Source of the DNA: an uncultured Marinobacter sp.
GTDB taxonomy: Bacteria > Pseudomonadota > Gammaproteobacteria > Pseudomonadales > Oleiphilaceae
DNA length: 32,353 bases
Direction of reading: 5' to 3'
NCBI GenBank assembly: GCA_913057975.1
Contig: CAJXOQ010000025.1
Location: forward strand, 1-32,353
Made by a program: the position numbers and the translations under genes. Below, piece after piece: positions 1-7,587 of the stretch (position 1 is its first letter; each line of letters starts with the position of its first letter). The notes below the pieces were generated by a model that searched no databases, was not told where the DNA came from, and saw only the letters and a program-made list of their open reading frames with translations.

Positions 1-36
1 TATTCGTCGGCAGCGTCAGATGTGTATAAGAGACAG
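1..36 (+). other. Illumina Nextera adapter (not genomic)
   Basis: Bases 4-36 match the 33-base Nextera read-1 transposase adapter, ending in the 19-base Tn5 mosaic end at 18-36 (AGATGTGTATAAGAGACAG). The three bases before it (TAT) would be the end of an i5 index; from memory this fits index S502. Genomic sequence starts at 37, in the middle of the symporter gene. This is library-preparation carry-over, not a natural transposon. Confidence 0.97.
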
Positions 37-589
37 GTACGCAGTACTGGGCAACCTGGGTGTAGGTGATACCCTTCATACCGCCGAGTACGGCGTAGAT
101 GAAGACCACGACCGCAGCAATGATCAGGCCCAGGGTGGCGTCAACTTCCAGGAAGCGTGAGAAGGCAACACCGGCACCGGCCATCTGGCCGATTACGTAG
201 GTCACGGACGCGACGATCAGGCAGATAACCGCCACCAGGCGGGCATTCTTGCTGTAGAAGCGGTCACCGATAAATTCGGGAACCGTAAACTTACCAAACT
301 TACGCAGGTAAGGCGCCAGAAGCATGGCCAGCAGAACGTAGCCGCCTGTCCAGCCCATCAGGAACGTCGAGTTTGCGTAACCACCAGCGGCAATCAAGCC
401 CGCCATGGAGATAAAGGATGCTGCGGACATCCAGTCAGCGCCGATCGCCGCACCGTTGGTGATTGGGTGAACGCCGCCACCAGCAACGTAGAAATCACTT
501 GTGCTACCGGCTCTCGCCCAAATTGCGATGCCGATATAGAGGGCGAATGAGCCGCCCACAAATAATAAATTGATTGCAAATTGACTCAT
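37..589 (-). CDS. Sodium/solute symporter, VC_2705 family (ActP-like), C-terminus missing
   Basis: This encodes the N-terminal 184 or so residues of a sodium:solute symporter (SSS) family permease in the inner membrane, probably for acetate or a similar small carboxylate. It starts at ATG 589 with [10 protein letters not shown], after a GAGGAG ribosome binding site in the end of the upstream gene. Several hydrophobic membrane segments are readable. Typical SSS stretches include [19 protein letters not shown] and, near the cut end, [15 protein letters not shown]. Family members are about 550-590 residues, so roughly two thirds is lost at the adapter junction. The partner is the DUF4212 gene six bases upstream; the two families are regularly adjacent and are read as large and small subunits of one transporter. 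The family call is firm; the substrate is inferred. Confidence 0.9.
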
Positions 590-595
590 TCGAAC

Positions 596-859
596 TTACT
601 CCTCATGCACGCCGAATTTTTCATCGAGCTTGTTCATTCGCCACGCGTAATGGAAGATCAGCGCGATGAAAGTAAGAATCGAACCCTGTTGGGCGAACCA
701 GAAGCCGAGGTCGGTTCCGCCAATGGGGATTCCGGCGAGCATGGGGCGAAGCAGTATCGCAAACCCATAAGACACGAGGGCCCAGACAATGAGGCTCCCG
801 AATATAAGACGAAGATTCGCCTTCCAGTAATTCACAGCATCGTAGTCATGACCTGACAT
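596..859 (-). CDS. DUF4212 protein, sodium/substrate symporter small subunit
   Basis: This 87-residue protein has two predicted membrane helices, at about residues 15-38 and 50-70, and a charged C-terminus (KLDEKFGVHEE). The N-terminal YWKANLRLI and the segment DLGFWFAQQGSI are characteristic of the DUF4212/TIGR03647 family, which is almost always encoded directly before a VC_2705-type symporter, as here. It probably forms or stabilises the transporter. The start at 859 has an AGGAGT ribosome binding site on the minus strand (plus 866-871). It is the first gene of the symporter transcript and has a leader of about 200 bases. What the small subunit does mechanistically is not established as far as I know. 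Confidence 0.9.
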   Translation of the reverse strand: MSGHDYDAVNYWKANLRLIFGSLIVWALVSYGFAILLRPMLAGIPIGGTDLGFWFAQQGSILTFIALIFHYAWRMNKLDEKFGVHEE

Positions 860-1067
860 AGGATCACTCCTGTGTTGTTGTTGTGGAGGTTTGGTGGGTT
901 TTCTGAGAAGTGTTGGTTGTAGAGAAATTATTATTCATATAGTTCTTCTCCGACGTAATGTCCTATTCGACTTTACCCGTCAAGCGATAGATAGATATTG
1001 GCAAAAGGTCTAATTCTCAGTAATTTGAGGGATAAAGCGTCTGCAAACGCGACACAGTTCCGGGGTT
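860..1067 (-). promoter_or_regulatory. Leader and promoter region of the symporter operon with an A-rich CA-type motif
   Basis: This AT-rich 208-base gap lies between the exonuclease gene and the symporter pair, which are read in the same direction. On the minus strand the ribosome binding site AGGAGT is preceded, four bases away, by ACAACAACAA (plus 875-884). That stretch contains AACAACAA, a perfect fit to the AAnAAnAA motif bound by Hfq/Crc in pseudomonads. A weak sigma70 candidate on the minus strand is TTGACG (plus 978-983), a 17-base spacer and CATTAC (plus 955-960). Other AT-rich -10-like strings (TATATG, AATAATAAT) occur nearer the gene, so the true start is undecided. I see no terminator after the exonuclease gene. 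Confidence 0.4.
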
Positions 1068-1778
1068 CTAGCCTCGCCGATGGATGTTCTTCAGTTGCCG
1101 GTGGTACTTCAGTTTTTCATTGAAGTCACGCAATGTGGTGACACCGCTTTTTCGTGCTTTATTGATGACCGCAAGGGTTAATTCAGCCGTCACCATGGCA
1201 TCGGCAGCAGCATGATGGCGGGCGCTGACTTCCAGGTCGAAAAAATCGGCCCAGTTGTCCAGGCCTTTGCCTCCGGTTTTGGAGTTGGGAAAGAAGGCGG
1301 GAAGCATCTCGGCCACATCGAGCCAGGTGTGGGGCTGGGTGTAGCCCAATGTTTGTTTGAGAGCCTTTTCAAGGAACTTCTGGTCAAAGGCGGAATGGTA
1401 GGCAAGGATAGGGTCGCCATTCATCCATTCCAGCAGATGGAGCAGTGCGTCTTCCGTCTCATGCCCCTGTGTTAGGGCTTCCGGACCGATGCCGTGGATG
1501 AGTACCGTTTCGCTGATGTCCAACTCTGGGCGACGCAGGATCAGATCAAACTGGTCGCCTAGGTCAATGGCGTCGTGCCGAATGGCCACCGCACCGATGG
1601 CGATGACATTGTCCTTTGCAGGGTTGAGGCCCGTGGTTTCCAGGTCCAGTACGATCAGTCGGCAGTCTGATAGGCGCTGGTCTCCGGCTGCCTTTGGCGT
1701 TGGCAAGTGTTCGTGATCGGGACCACCGGTGCTGCCGGCCCTACGCCGTTCGATCCAGTTTTTGATCTGCTCCAGCAT
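1068..1778 (-). CDS. 3'-5' exonuclease, DnaQ-like DEDDh family
   Basis: This is a 236-residue exonuclease of the DNA polymerase III epsilon type. All catalytic acids are visible: D45 and E47 in LDLETTG, D132 in YHSAFD, and H188 and D193 in RHHAAADA. These make up the DEDDh two-metal site that removes nucleotides from 3' ends. Residues 1-38 form a basic, family-specific extension (IKNWIERRRAG). It is not the replicative DnaQ, since it lacks the polymerase-binding C-terminal tail. It lies 17 bases after the DUF294 gene on the same strand and is probably cotranscribed with it. Paralogues of this type commonly sit beside DUF294 and acetate-uptake genes, but their substrate in that setting is unknown to me. 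Confidence 0.88.
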   Translation of the reverse strand: MLEQIKNWIERRRAGSTGGPDHEHLPTPKAAGDQRLSDCRLIVLDLETTGLNPAKDNVIAIGAVAIRHDAIDLGDQFDLILRRPELDISETVLIHGIGPEALTQGHETEDALLHLLEWMNGDPILAYHSAFDQKFLEKALKQTLGYTQPHTWLDVAEMLPAFFPNSKTGGKGLDNWADFFDLEVSARHHAAADAMVTAELTLAVINKARKSGVTTLRDFNEKLKYHRQLKNIHRRG

Positions 1779-1795
1779 AGACGTTGACCCGGTTT

Positions 1796-3712
1796 TCAGA
1801 GTTGGTAGGTGATTTCCAGTTTCTGCTGCAGGCGTTGTGCCTGGCGGAACGACTCGCGAAGAATCCGGCGGTCCAGAGGGTTAAGGTCGTCCGGGTTTAT
1901 ATAATTGGACAGAGGCTCGCCGCGGTCCAGCATCTCTTGGTGTGCCCTCATCCGAATAGCCTGGATCAGGCTGTAGGCCTCCTGCCAGGCATTGGCGTCT
2001 TTGGTGTCAAAGACACCTTTTACGGCGAGCTGCTGCATGCGCTCCAGTGTGTTGGCTGCGCCCACACTATTGGCGAGGGCAAGTACCCGAACGGCTTCCA
2101 CAAAGGGAGCCAGTCCCTGGCGCTTCAGATCAAGTGTGTTTTTCTTGCCGTCAGGGGCATAGCGGAAGTTGCGGAACATGGTCAGAGGAGGTTTACGGGT
2201 AATGGCGTTGCCCGCCAGCATCTTCTGGAACAGGTCGTTCTTGCGTATGCGCGTGAGCACTTTATCCAGCAACGTTTCCAGTGGTTCCATCGGCCCGAAT
2301 ACCGCCCGCATGTCGAGGAAAATCGAGGAGTACACCAGATTCTGCGGGGTTGAGGCGTCGATAAACCGGGCAAACCAGTCATCCCACTCCCTGCCGCTGA
2401 GGCACAGTTTGGGATTGCTGGCCATGATATTGCCCTTGCACAGGGTAAAGCCGCATTCCGCCAGTTCCTTGTTGACGGTTTCCGCGAAGGGCAACAGTTT
2501 CTCCCTGACCTGTTCCTCGGTCATCCCCTCCGGTGTCTGGAACAGGATGCCGTTATCCTGATCTGTTAATAAGGTTTGTTCCTGCCGACCTTCGCTTCCG
2601 AATGTCAGCCAGGTGAAAGGGATGCCAGGGTCGTGTTTCTTGATGTTCAGTTCCAGGACCCGTCTCACAGTGACATCGTTCAAGGTGGTAATGATTTTTA
2701 CCACCTGGCCGGAATCGGCTCCGTGAGCGAGCATCGCGTCCACCAGCCGGGACACATCCTTACGGAGGCTGACCAGGGTACGGAGATGGCTGGCGGTGCC
2801 GATGGTCCTGGCGAGGTTGACGAGATCGACCCGCTGAAGCGAGAACAGGTCGCGCTCGGATACCATGCCAATCAGTCGATGCTCGTCATCCACCACGCAG
2901 ATGTGAGCGAAATGATGTTCTGCCATCAACATGGCGGCCTCAAAAGCATCTGCGTGGGCTGTCAGGCAGCAGGGATTCCTGGTCATGACCTGGCCGATGG
3001 GCGTATCCAGTGGGCCCTTCTCTTCCGCTACCATGGTGCGCAGGTCCCTAAGGGTGAATATGCCCGTGGGATGCCGTTCGTCATCGGTAATCACGATGCT
3101 ACCGACACTGTTTTCGTGCATGCGCGCAACCGCTTTTCGGACCGGGAGGTCCGGAGAGCAGACGATGGGGTTACGAATAGCGTAGCGTTCCAGCGGGGTG
3201 TCCAGCGAGTTACTGGAACCAATGGAAGCCATGGCGCCGGTCTGTATGCGCTGATTCACCTGATCAAGCAGGCTGCTGACGCCGCGAAGGCAAAAATCAC
3301 GAAAGGGATCACTCTGCGAGAACAGCATGACAAAGGTGTCGTGTTCAATGCTAAGGCAGAAGGTGTCTCCGGAGGCGCGATGCAGTGTGCGGGTGGGGCG
3401 TTCTCCAATCAGCGCGGCCAATGGAAAACATTCGCCCTGGCTTATTTCAAAGGTGGTTTCGGTTTCTCCGTCCTTGTCTCGCTCCCGTTCGCCGCGAATA
3501 CGGCCCTGTTTGACCACGTAGAACCGTTCTACCGGGCCATCGTCCGGTGACAGCACCACATCGCCATCGGCGTAGAATCTCAGCGAGGCATGCTCGGCAT
3601 AATGGGCCAGATGTGCATCGTCCATGTTTGAAAAAGGCGAATGCTCCCGCAGAAATGCCATGATGGCACGGGTATTCTGGGGGCGTGCACTGTCTTGCGA
3701 TGCGGCAGTCAT
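1796..3712 (-). CDS. Cyclic-nucleotide-domain/CBS/DUF294 putative nucleotidyltransferase
   Basis: This is a 638-residue cytoplasmic signalling protein. Residues 20-145 resemble a cyclic-nucleotide-binding domain. Residues about 175-295 hold a pair of CBS domains (repeated SVGSIVITDD / HICVVDDEHRLIGMVSERDL patterns), which usually bind adenine nucleotides. Residues about 325-480 are a DUF294 nucleotidyltransferase domain with GSEGRQE at 372-378 and acidic residues D384 and D386 in LLTDQDNG. The rest is the DUF294 C-terminal domain. The architecture is like GlnD-type nucleotidyltransferases fused to nucleotide sensors. It probably adjusts a partner's activity to energy state, with the neighbouring symporter and exonuclease as candidate partners. 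The ribosome binding site before 3712 is weak, and a later start at residue 18 is possible. Confidence 0.88.
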   Translation of the reverse strand: MTAASQDSARPQNTRAIMAFLREHSPFSNMDDAHLAHYAEHASLRFYADGDVVLSPDDGPVERFYVVKQGRIRGERERDKDGETETTFEISQGECFPLAALIGERPTRTLHRASGDTFCLSIEHDTFVMLFSQSDPFRDFCLRGVSSLLDQVNQRIQTGAMASIGSSNSLDTPLERYAIRNPIVCSPDLPVRKAVARMHENSVGSIVITDDERHPTGIFTLRDLRTMVAEEKGPLDTPIGQVMTRNPCCLTAHADAFEAAMLMAEHHFAHICVVDDEHRLIGMVSERDLFSLQRVDLVNLARTIGTASHLRTLVSLRKDVSRLVDAMLAHGADSGQVVKIITTLNDVTVRRVLELNIKKHDPGIPFTWLTFGSEGRQEQTLLTDQDNGILFQTPEGMTEEQVREKLLPFAETVNKELAECGFTLCKGNIMASNPKLCLSGREWDDWFARFIDASTPQNLVYSSIFLDMRAVFGPMEPLETLLDKVLTRIRKNDLFQKMLAGNAITRKPPLTMFRNFRYAPDGKKNTLDLKRQGLAPFVEAVRVLALANSVGAANTLERMQQLAVKGVFDTKDANAWQEAYSLIQAIRMRAHQEMLDRGEPLSNYINPDDLNPLDRRILRESFRQAQRLQQKLEITYQL

Positions 3713-3897
3713 AATCGCGGTCCGTTGTCGTGCTTATGAGCCGGAAGTGTAGACCAACCGTCTATCTACCGGCCCTACGATGTTTGTCTGAGCGCGGGCC
3801 AGCCCCGGCCTGGCAGTGGGTAGGGCGAGGGGCCTCCTTTATGATGGGTGAGCCGGGTGGTAAAGTCCATGCAACTTCGACCGTAAATGATATCGCC

Positions 3898-4476
3898 ATG
3901 ACAACCAAAGATGAGCGCCTGAGCTTCCTGGAGGAGATGAAGGATGTCCGCCGTATCCGGAAGCCGAACAAAGCCGATGTTAAAGCCCCAAAGGATTTGA
4001 CCCCAGGGCACCTTGAGCGGCAGCGGTCCGCCATAGATCAGCCGCACAAGGACCGCAATCCACTGACGGCGGATATGGTCGAGCCTCTGACAGCGCACGA
4101 TGTTCTCTGTTGGCAACGGCCCGGTGTGCAGCATGGCGTATTCCGTAAGCTCCGTCTTGGGCAATACCCGATCGAAGCGCGCCTGGATCTGCATCGGATG
4201 ACCGTTGAAGAAGCGCGTCGGGACGTGTTTGGCTTCATTAATGATTGCGTGCGCTATGGGCTTCGATCCGTCATTATTCTCCACGGCAAGGGAGAGCGTA
4301 ACCCCGACGGTATCGCCCAACTCAAGAGCCATCTGGCCAAATGGCTGCCAGAGTTGGAAGATGTGCTGGCGTTTCATTCGGCCCAGAAGCGCCATGGCGG
4401 CACCGGTGCCGTCTATGTCATGGTCCGCAAAGGCGACCGCGACAAGCAGCGTAACCGTGAGATTCACGGATCCTGA
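3898..4476 (+). CDS. smrA: Smr-domain protein SmrA, putative endonuclease
   Basis: This 192-residue protein closely follows the E. coli SmrA pattern: an N-terminal FLEEMKDVRRI segment, a middle GVQHGVFRKLRLGQYP, then the Smr domain. The Smr hallmarks are LDLHRMT at 96-102, HGKGE at 129-133 and HGGTGAVYVMV at 166-176. Smr domains act as nicking or single-strand nucleases and, in other proteins, in ribosome rescue; the role of SmrA itself is poorly defined. I chose ATG 3898 because the family begins there. The frame stays open further upstream, but that part is proline/arginine-rich and has no family similarity. It is divergent from the DUF294 gene, with 185 bases between them. No strong ribosome binding site is seen. 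Confidence 0.88.
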   Translation: MTTKDERLSFLEEMKDVRRIRKPNKADVKAPKDLTPGHLERQRSAIDQPHKDRNPLTADMVEPLTAHDVLCWQRPGVQHGVFRKLRLGQYPIEARLDLHRMTVEEARRDVFGFINDCVRYGLRSVIILHGKGERNPDGIAQLKSHLAKWLPELEDVLAFHSAQKRHGGTGAVYVMVRKGDRDKQRNREIHGS

Positions 4477-4516
4477 CTATTCACCCAACGCCGACAAGAT
4501 CGGTTCGGAGGTAAGT

Positions 4517-4708
4517 GTGAAGCAACTGATGTTGGTACTTTTTATGGTAGCGGCACTGGCCGGGTGTAAAGACCGGGTTATCTGGAATGACAACGGCAAG
4601 GTGGAAGAGGCAACAACGGACCGCGAGGTCTGGGACTCCGAGGGTAAAATGGAAACCGGCGAACGGAAGATCTGGACTGACAAGGAAGGCAATGACGTCA
4701 TCAAATAA
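4517..4708 (+). CDS. Small lipoprotein with three imperfect repeats, function unknown
   Basis: This 63-residue predicted lipoprotein begins at GTG 4517, five bases after a strong GGAGG at 4507-4511. The signal peptide is MKQLMLVLFMVAALAGC, with lipobox LAGC and the modified cysteine at residue 17. The mature part is about 46 residues and consists almost entirely of three similar units: RVIWNDNGKVEE, REVWDSEGKMET and RKIWTDKEGNDV. Each has Arg, a hydrophobic residue, Trp and an acidic/Asn-Gly turn. This could make a small beta meander. It lies 40 bases after smrA and 72 before the 2Fe-2S gene. I do not recognise the family; the lipoprotein call is firm and the function is open. Confidence 0.75.
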   Translation: MKQLMLVLFMVAALAGCKDRVIWNDNGKVEEATTDREVWDSEGKMETGERKIWTDKEGNDVIK

Positions 4709-4739
4709 GGACGCTCAGCGTTCATAATAATAAAACTCA

Positions 4740-4759
4740 CCCGGGGCCAGGGCTCCGGG
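4740..4759 (+). other. GC-rich hairpin before the iorA-like gene
   Basis: CCCGGGGC (4740-4747) pairs with GCTCCGGG (4752-4759) through eight pairs, one of them G-U, around a four-base loop. No T-run follows, so it is not a standard terminator. It sits directly before the ribosome binding site region (GGGGGAGA) of the next gene and could stabilise the mRNA or limit translation. Confidence 0.35.
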
Positions 4760-4780
4760 CAGCAGGGGGAGAGAACGACC

Positions 4781-5266
4781 ATGGCCGTGAGCCTTACCGT
4801 AAATGGCCGGGAGCGGATGCTCGACATAGACAGCGATACTCCGCTGCTGTGGGTGATCCGCGATGAACTCGGACTGAAAGGTACCAAATTTGGATGCGGC
4901 ATGGGACTCTGCGGAGCCTGTACCGTGCACCTGAACGGGCATCCGGTGCGTTCCTGTTCCACCCCGGTTGAATTGGCTGACGGTGGGGATGTGACAACCA
5001 TCGAAGGTCTGTCGCAAGATGGAAACCTGCATCCTTTGCAAAAGGCATGGGTCGAACATGGCGTGCCCCAATGCGGTTACTGCCAGTCCGGCCAGATCAT
5101 GAGCGCCGCCCACCTTTTGCAGCACAACGACGCTCCCTCTCACGATGATATCGTCGCTGCCTTGAGCGGAAACCTTTGCCGTTGCGGTACCTATTCCCGC
5201 ATCATCGCGGCGGTTGAGTCTGTGGTTGTTGACGATGCTGCCCGACCTGATCGGGGGGAAGCGTAA
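4781..5266 (+). CDS. 2Fe-2S subunit of a molybdenum hydroxylase (IorA-like)
   Basis: This 161-residue electron-transfer subunit carries two 2Fe-2S clusters. A plant-ferredoxin-type domain has Cys39, Cys44 and Cys47 in [10 protein letters not shown], plus Cys59. The C-terminal helical domain has Cys98 and Cys101 in CGYCQSG, and Cys133 and Cys135 in CRCGTY. All eight ligands are present. The length is normal for isoquinoline 1-oxidoreductase alpha or aldehyde/nicotinate dehydrogenase small subunits. It passes electrons from the molybdopterin subunit encoded next, whose ATG is one base after this stop codon. There is no signal peptide, so it would be exported, if at all, in complex with the Tat-targeted large subunit. 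The family is certain; the substrate is not. Confidence 0.9.
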   Translation: MAVSLTVNGRERMLDIDSDTPLLWVIRDELGLKGTKFGCGMGLCGACTVHLNGHPVRSCSTPVELADGGDVTTIEGLSQDGNLHPLQKAWVEHGVPQCGYCQSGQIMSAAHLLQHNDAPSHDDIVAALSGNLCRCGTYSRIIAAVESVVVDDAARPDRGEA

Positions 5267-5267
5267 T

Positions 5268-7472
5268 ATGTCCATGAATCGACGCGATTTCCTGAAGGTA
5301 ACCGCCGGCTCCTCCGGCGGGCTGGTCTTGTCCCTGTCGCTTCCGGGCTGCGCTGGCATCCAGAGCGGTTATGATGAGCAGGATGGTAGCTGGAAACCGG
5401 ATGCCTGGCTGGAGCTGACGACCGATGATCAGGTCTATTTCACGCTGGCGCGTGTTGAGATGGGGCAGGGAACTTACACTGGCCTGACCACCCTCATTGC
5501 GGAAGAGCTCGGGGTGACGCCAGCCTCCATCAAACCGCGATTTGCCCCTGCGGCCCCGGAATACCGTAATCCCCTCTACAACCTGCAATTGACCGGCGGC
5601 AGCACCAGTCTGGCGACCAGTTGGCAGCCGTTACGGGTGGCGGGAGCCTCTGCCCGTATGATGCTGGTTGCTGCCGCAGCCAATGTCTGGGAAGTCAGCC
5701 CCGCTGAGTGCCGGGCGGTCGAAGGCAGGGTGATCCATCCGAACGGGCGCGACAGCCTGGCTTACGGTCGGCTGGTAGAACTGGCGGCGAAGCAGCCGGT
5801 GCCGGAGGCTCCGTCACTCCAACCCCGTGAGGACTGGACGTACATCGGCAAGGAACGGGGACGCCTGGATGCCGAAGCCAAGTCCACCGGCGCGCCAATC
5901 TACGGCATTGATGTCGAACTGGAAGGCATGGTTTACGCGGTAGTGTCCCGCCCTGCGCGCCATGGCGCCCGGGTAAAATCATACGATGATACTGCTGCTC
6001 GCCGGTTGCCGGGCGTTCTGGACGTGTTCGAGATCGAGCGTGGCGTGGCAGTTGTGGCAGATAAATACTGGCGGGCCCGTAAGGCCCAGGACGCCCTGAC
6101 GATCGAATGGGACAACGACGGCGCGTTGGATGTGTCCTCCGAACTGGTGTTCTCCTCGTACCACAAAGCCGCTGATGAAGACCCGGGGGAAAGTGAGCGC
6201 AGCGAAGGTGATTATGACGACGCACAACAAGGTGCGGAGCGCGTGGTGGAGGCCAGCTATGAGCAGCCTTACCTTGCCCATGCGACGTTGGAACCGATGA
6301 ATGCCACGGCGTGGTATCGGGACGGCGCCATTGAAGTCTGGGCACCGACCCAGGCACCCGATCTTGGCCGGATCGCGGCTGCGAGGGTGACGGACCTCTC
6401 GCCCGATGAGGTGACCATCCATACCACCTTCCTCGGCGGTGGATTTGGGCGCCGGCTGACCAATGATTACATTGAGGAGGCGGCGTCTGTCGCCTACCGG
6501 GTACGCAAACCGGTCAAGCTGATCTGGTCTCGGGAAGAAGATACCCGTCACGATGTTTATCGTCCGGCCATGCTGCACCGGATGCGGGCCAGTGTCAGTG
6601 GCGATAACGTCACTGGCTGGCACCATCAGATTGTTGGCCCGCAGATACTGGACTGGTACGTACGCAATGCGGCACCAGCCCAGTACCCCTGGGCTCCGAA
6701 ATTCCTGTACGGCACTCTGGGGCGCGTTGGGCTGCTCGCCGAGGGTGTCGCGACTCCGAAGGATCATTCCGCCATCGAAGGTGCCATAGAATATCCGTAT
6801 CGGGTGCCGAATATCGACATACGCCATACCCACACAGATCCGGGGGTGCCGGTGTCCTGGTGGCGGTCCGTGGGTTTCTCTCACAACGGCTTTGCTGTTG
6901 AAACCTTTATGGATGAGCTGGCTCATGAGCAAGGCCAGGACCCGTACCGGTTCCGGCGCTCATTGATTGACCACGAACCTAGACACCTGGGCGTGCTGGA
7001 CAGGGTTGCCCAACTTGCCCAATGGGACAGCGGCGCACCCGAAGGACGGGCCCGTGGTGTTGCCCTGTTTCGCAGTTTTGGCACCTACGTGGCCCAGGTG
7101 GTTGAGGCCAGCGTTGAGTTCGGGGAAATCCGGGTGCACAGGGTGTACTGTGCTGTGGATTGCGGCCAGGTGGTCAATCCGGACATTGTTCGCGACCAGA
7201 TCGAGGGCGGTATTATCTTTGGCCTCACGGCAGCGCTCCACGGCAACATTACCCTGGAAGGCGGACAGGTCCAGCAAAGCAATTTCCACGATTACCCGCT
7301 CATGCGTCATGATCAGCGGCCCGAGGTGGTGGTGGACATCATCGATAGCGATGAATCGCCCACCGGTGTGGGGGAGCCCGGTGTACCTCCGGTGATACCC
7401 GCTTTGGGTAACGCGTTATTTGCCCTGAGCGGGAAACGCCAGCGCAGCCTTCCCCTGAAAGCCACGGTATGA
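5268..7472 (+). CDS. Molybdopterin-binding subunit of an IorB-like hydroxylase/aldehyde oxidoreductase
   Basis: This 734-residue catalytic subunit of the xanthine-dehydrogenase superfamily starts with the Tat signal MSMNRRDFLKVTAGSSGG, which fixes the start at ATG 5268 and predicts export in folded form. Internal landmarks are RVEMGQGTYTGL, LEPMNATAW and GGGFGRRL (molybdopterin dinucleotide contacts), and the C-terminal GVGEPGVPP with the catalytic Glu at about residue 703. It oxidises aldehydes or N-heterocycles by hydroxylation. An LPGC string at residues 25-28 ends the Tat hydrophobic stretch and could be a poor lipobox. Many iorAB loci also carry a c-type cytochrome gene; none is adjacent here. 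The substrate cannot be read from the sequence. Confidence 0.88.
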   Translation: MSMNRRDFLKVTAGSSGGLVLSLSLPGCAGIQSGYDEQDGSWKPDAWLELTTDDQVYFTLARVEMGQGTYTGLTTLIAEELGVTPASIKPRFAPAAPEYRNPLYNLQLTGGSTSLATSWQPLRVAGASARMMLVAAAANVWEVSPAECRAVEGRVIHPNGRDSLAYGRLVELAAKQPVPEAPSLQPREDWTYIGKERGRLDAEAKSTGAPIYGIDVELEGMVYAVVSRPARHGARVKSYDDTAARRLPGVLDVFEIERGVAVVADKYWRARKAQDALTIEWDNDGALDVSSELVFSSYHKAADEDPGESERSEGDYDDAQQGAERVVEASYEQPYLAHATLEPMNATAWYRDGAIEVWAPTQAPDLGRIAAARVTDLSPDEVTIHTTFLGGGFGRRLTNDYIEEAASVAYRVRKPVKLIWSREEDTRHDVYRPAMLHRMRASVSGDNVTGWHHQIVGPQILDWYVRNAAPAQYPWAPKFLYGTLGRVGLLAEGVATPKDHSAIEGAIEYPYRVPNIDIRHTHTDPGVPVSWWRSVGFSHNGFAVETFMDELAHEQGQDPYRFRRSLIDHEPRHLGVLDRVAQLAQWDSGAPEGRARGVALFRSFGTYVAQVVEASVEFGEIRVHRVYCAVDCGQVVNPDIVRDQIEGGIIFGLTAALHGNITLEGGQVQQSNFHDYPLMRHDQRPEVVVDIIDSDESPTGVGEPGVPPVIPALGNALFALSGKRQRSLPLKATV

Positions 7473-7496
7473 GCCATAGCTTTCCAAGCCGACCGG

Positions 7497-7531
7497 TGAG
7501 CGTTCGTTGGCCTTTGCGGGCCGCTCGCTCA
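7497..7531 (+). other. Imperfect hairpin after the iorB-like gene
   Basis: TGAGCG (7497-7502) and CGCTCA (7526-7531) are complementary and enclose a second pairing, GGCC (7509-7512) with GGCC (7519-7522). No T-run follows. It may act as a weak transcription end for the hydroxylase genes. It overlaps the predicted mtnB promoter. Confidence 0.35.
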
Positions 7532-7541
7532 TCCTTATAAT
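7514..7541 (+). promoter_or_regulatory. Predicted sigma70 promoter of the mtnBDC operon
   Basis: A perfect -10 box TATAAT lies at 7536-7541, with a partial -35 box TTGCGG at 7514-7519 and a 16-base spacer. Transcription would start around 7548, leaving a leader of about 40 bases before mtnB. That is too short for a SAM riboswitch. Confidence 0.5.
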
Positions 7542-7587
7542 GGAAGCCATCAAACGCTGATCCGGCGTGTCTGTTCCGAGGTGATTT

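Noticed and set aside
18..36. Tn5/IS50 mosaic end as a natural transposon end
   Set aside because: It is flanked by Nextera primer sequence and sits exactly at the contig end, with the partner adapter at the other end, so it is library chemistry.
2576..3550. 324-codon plus-strand open frame opposite the DUF294 gene
   Set aside because: It has no recognisable domain and no ribosome binding site, and lies entirely inside a convincing minus-strand gene.
3730..3897. N-terminal extension of smrA upstream of ATG 3898
   Set aside because: The extra 56 codons have no similarity to SmrA and overlap the divergent promoter region; family proteins start at the chosen ATG.
7541..7587. SAM riboswitch or other leader control of the mtn operon
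   Set aside because: The leader between the predicted promoter and mtnB is under 50 bases, with no conserved riboswitch core visible.
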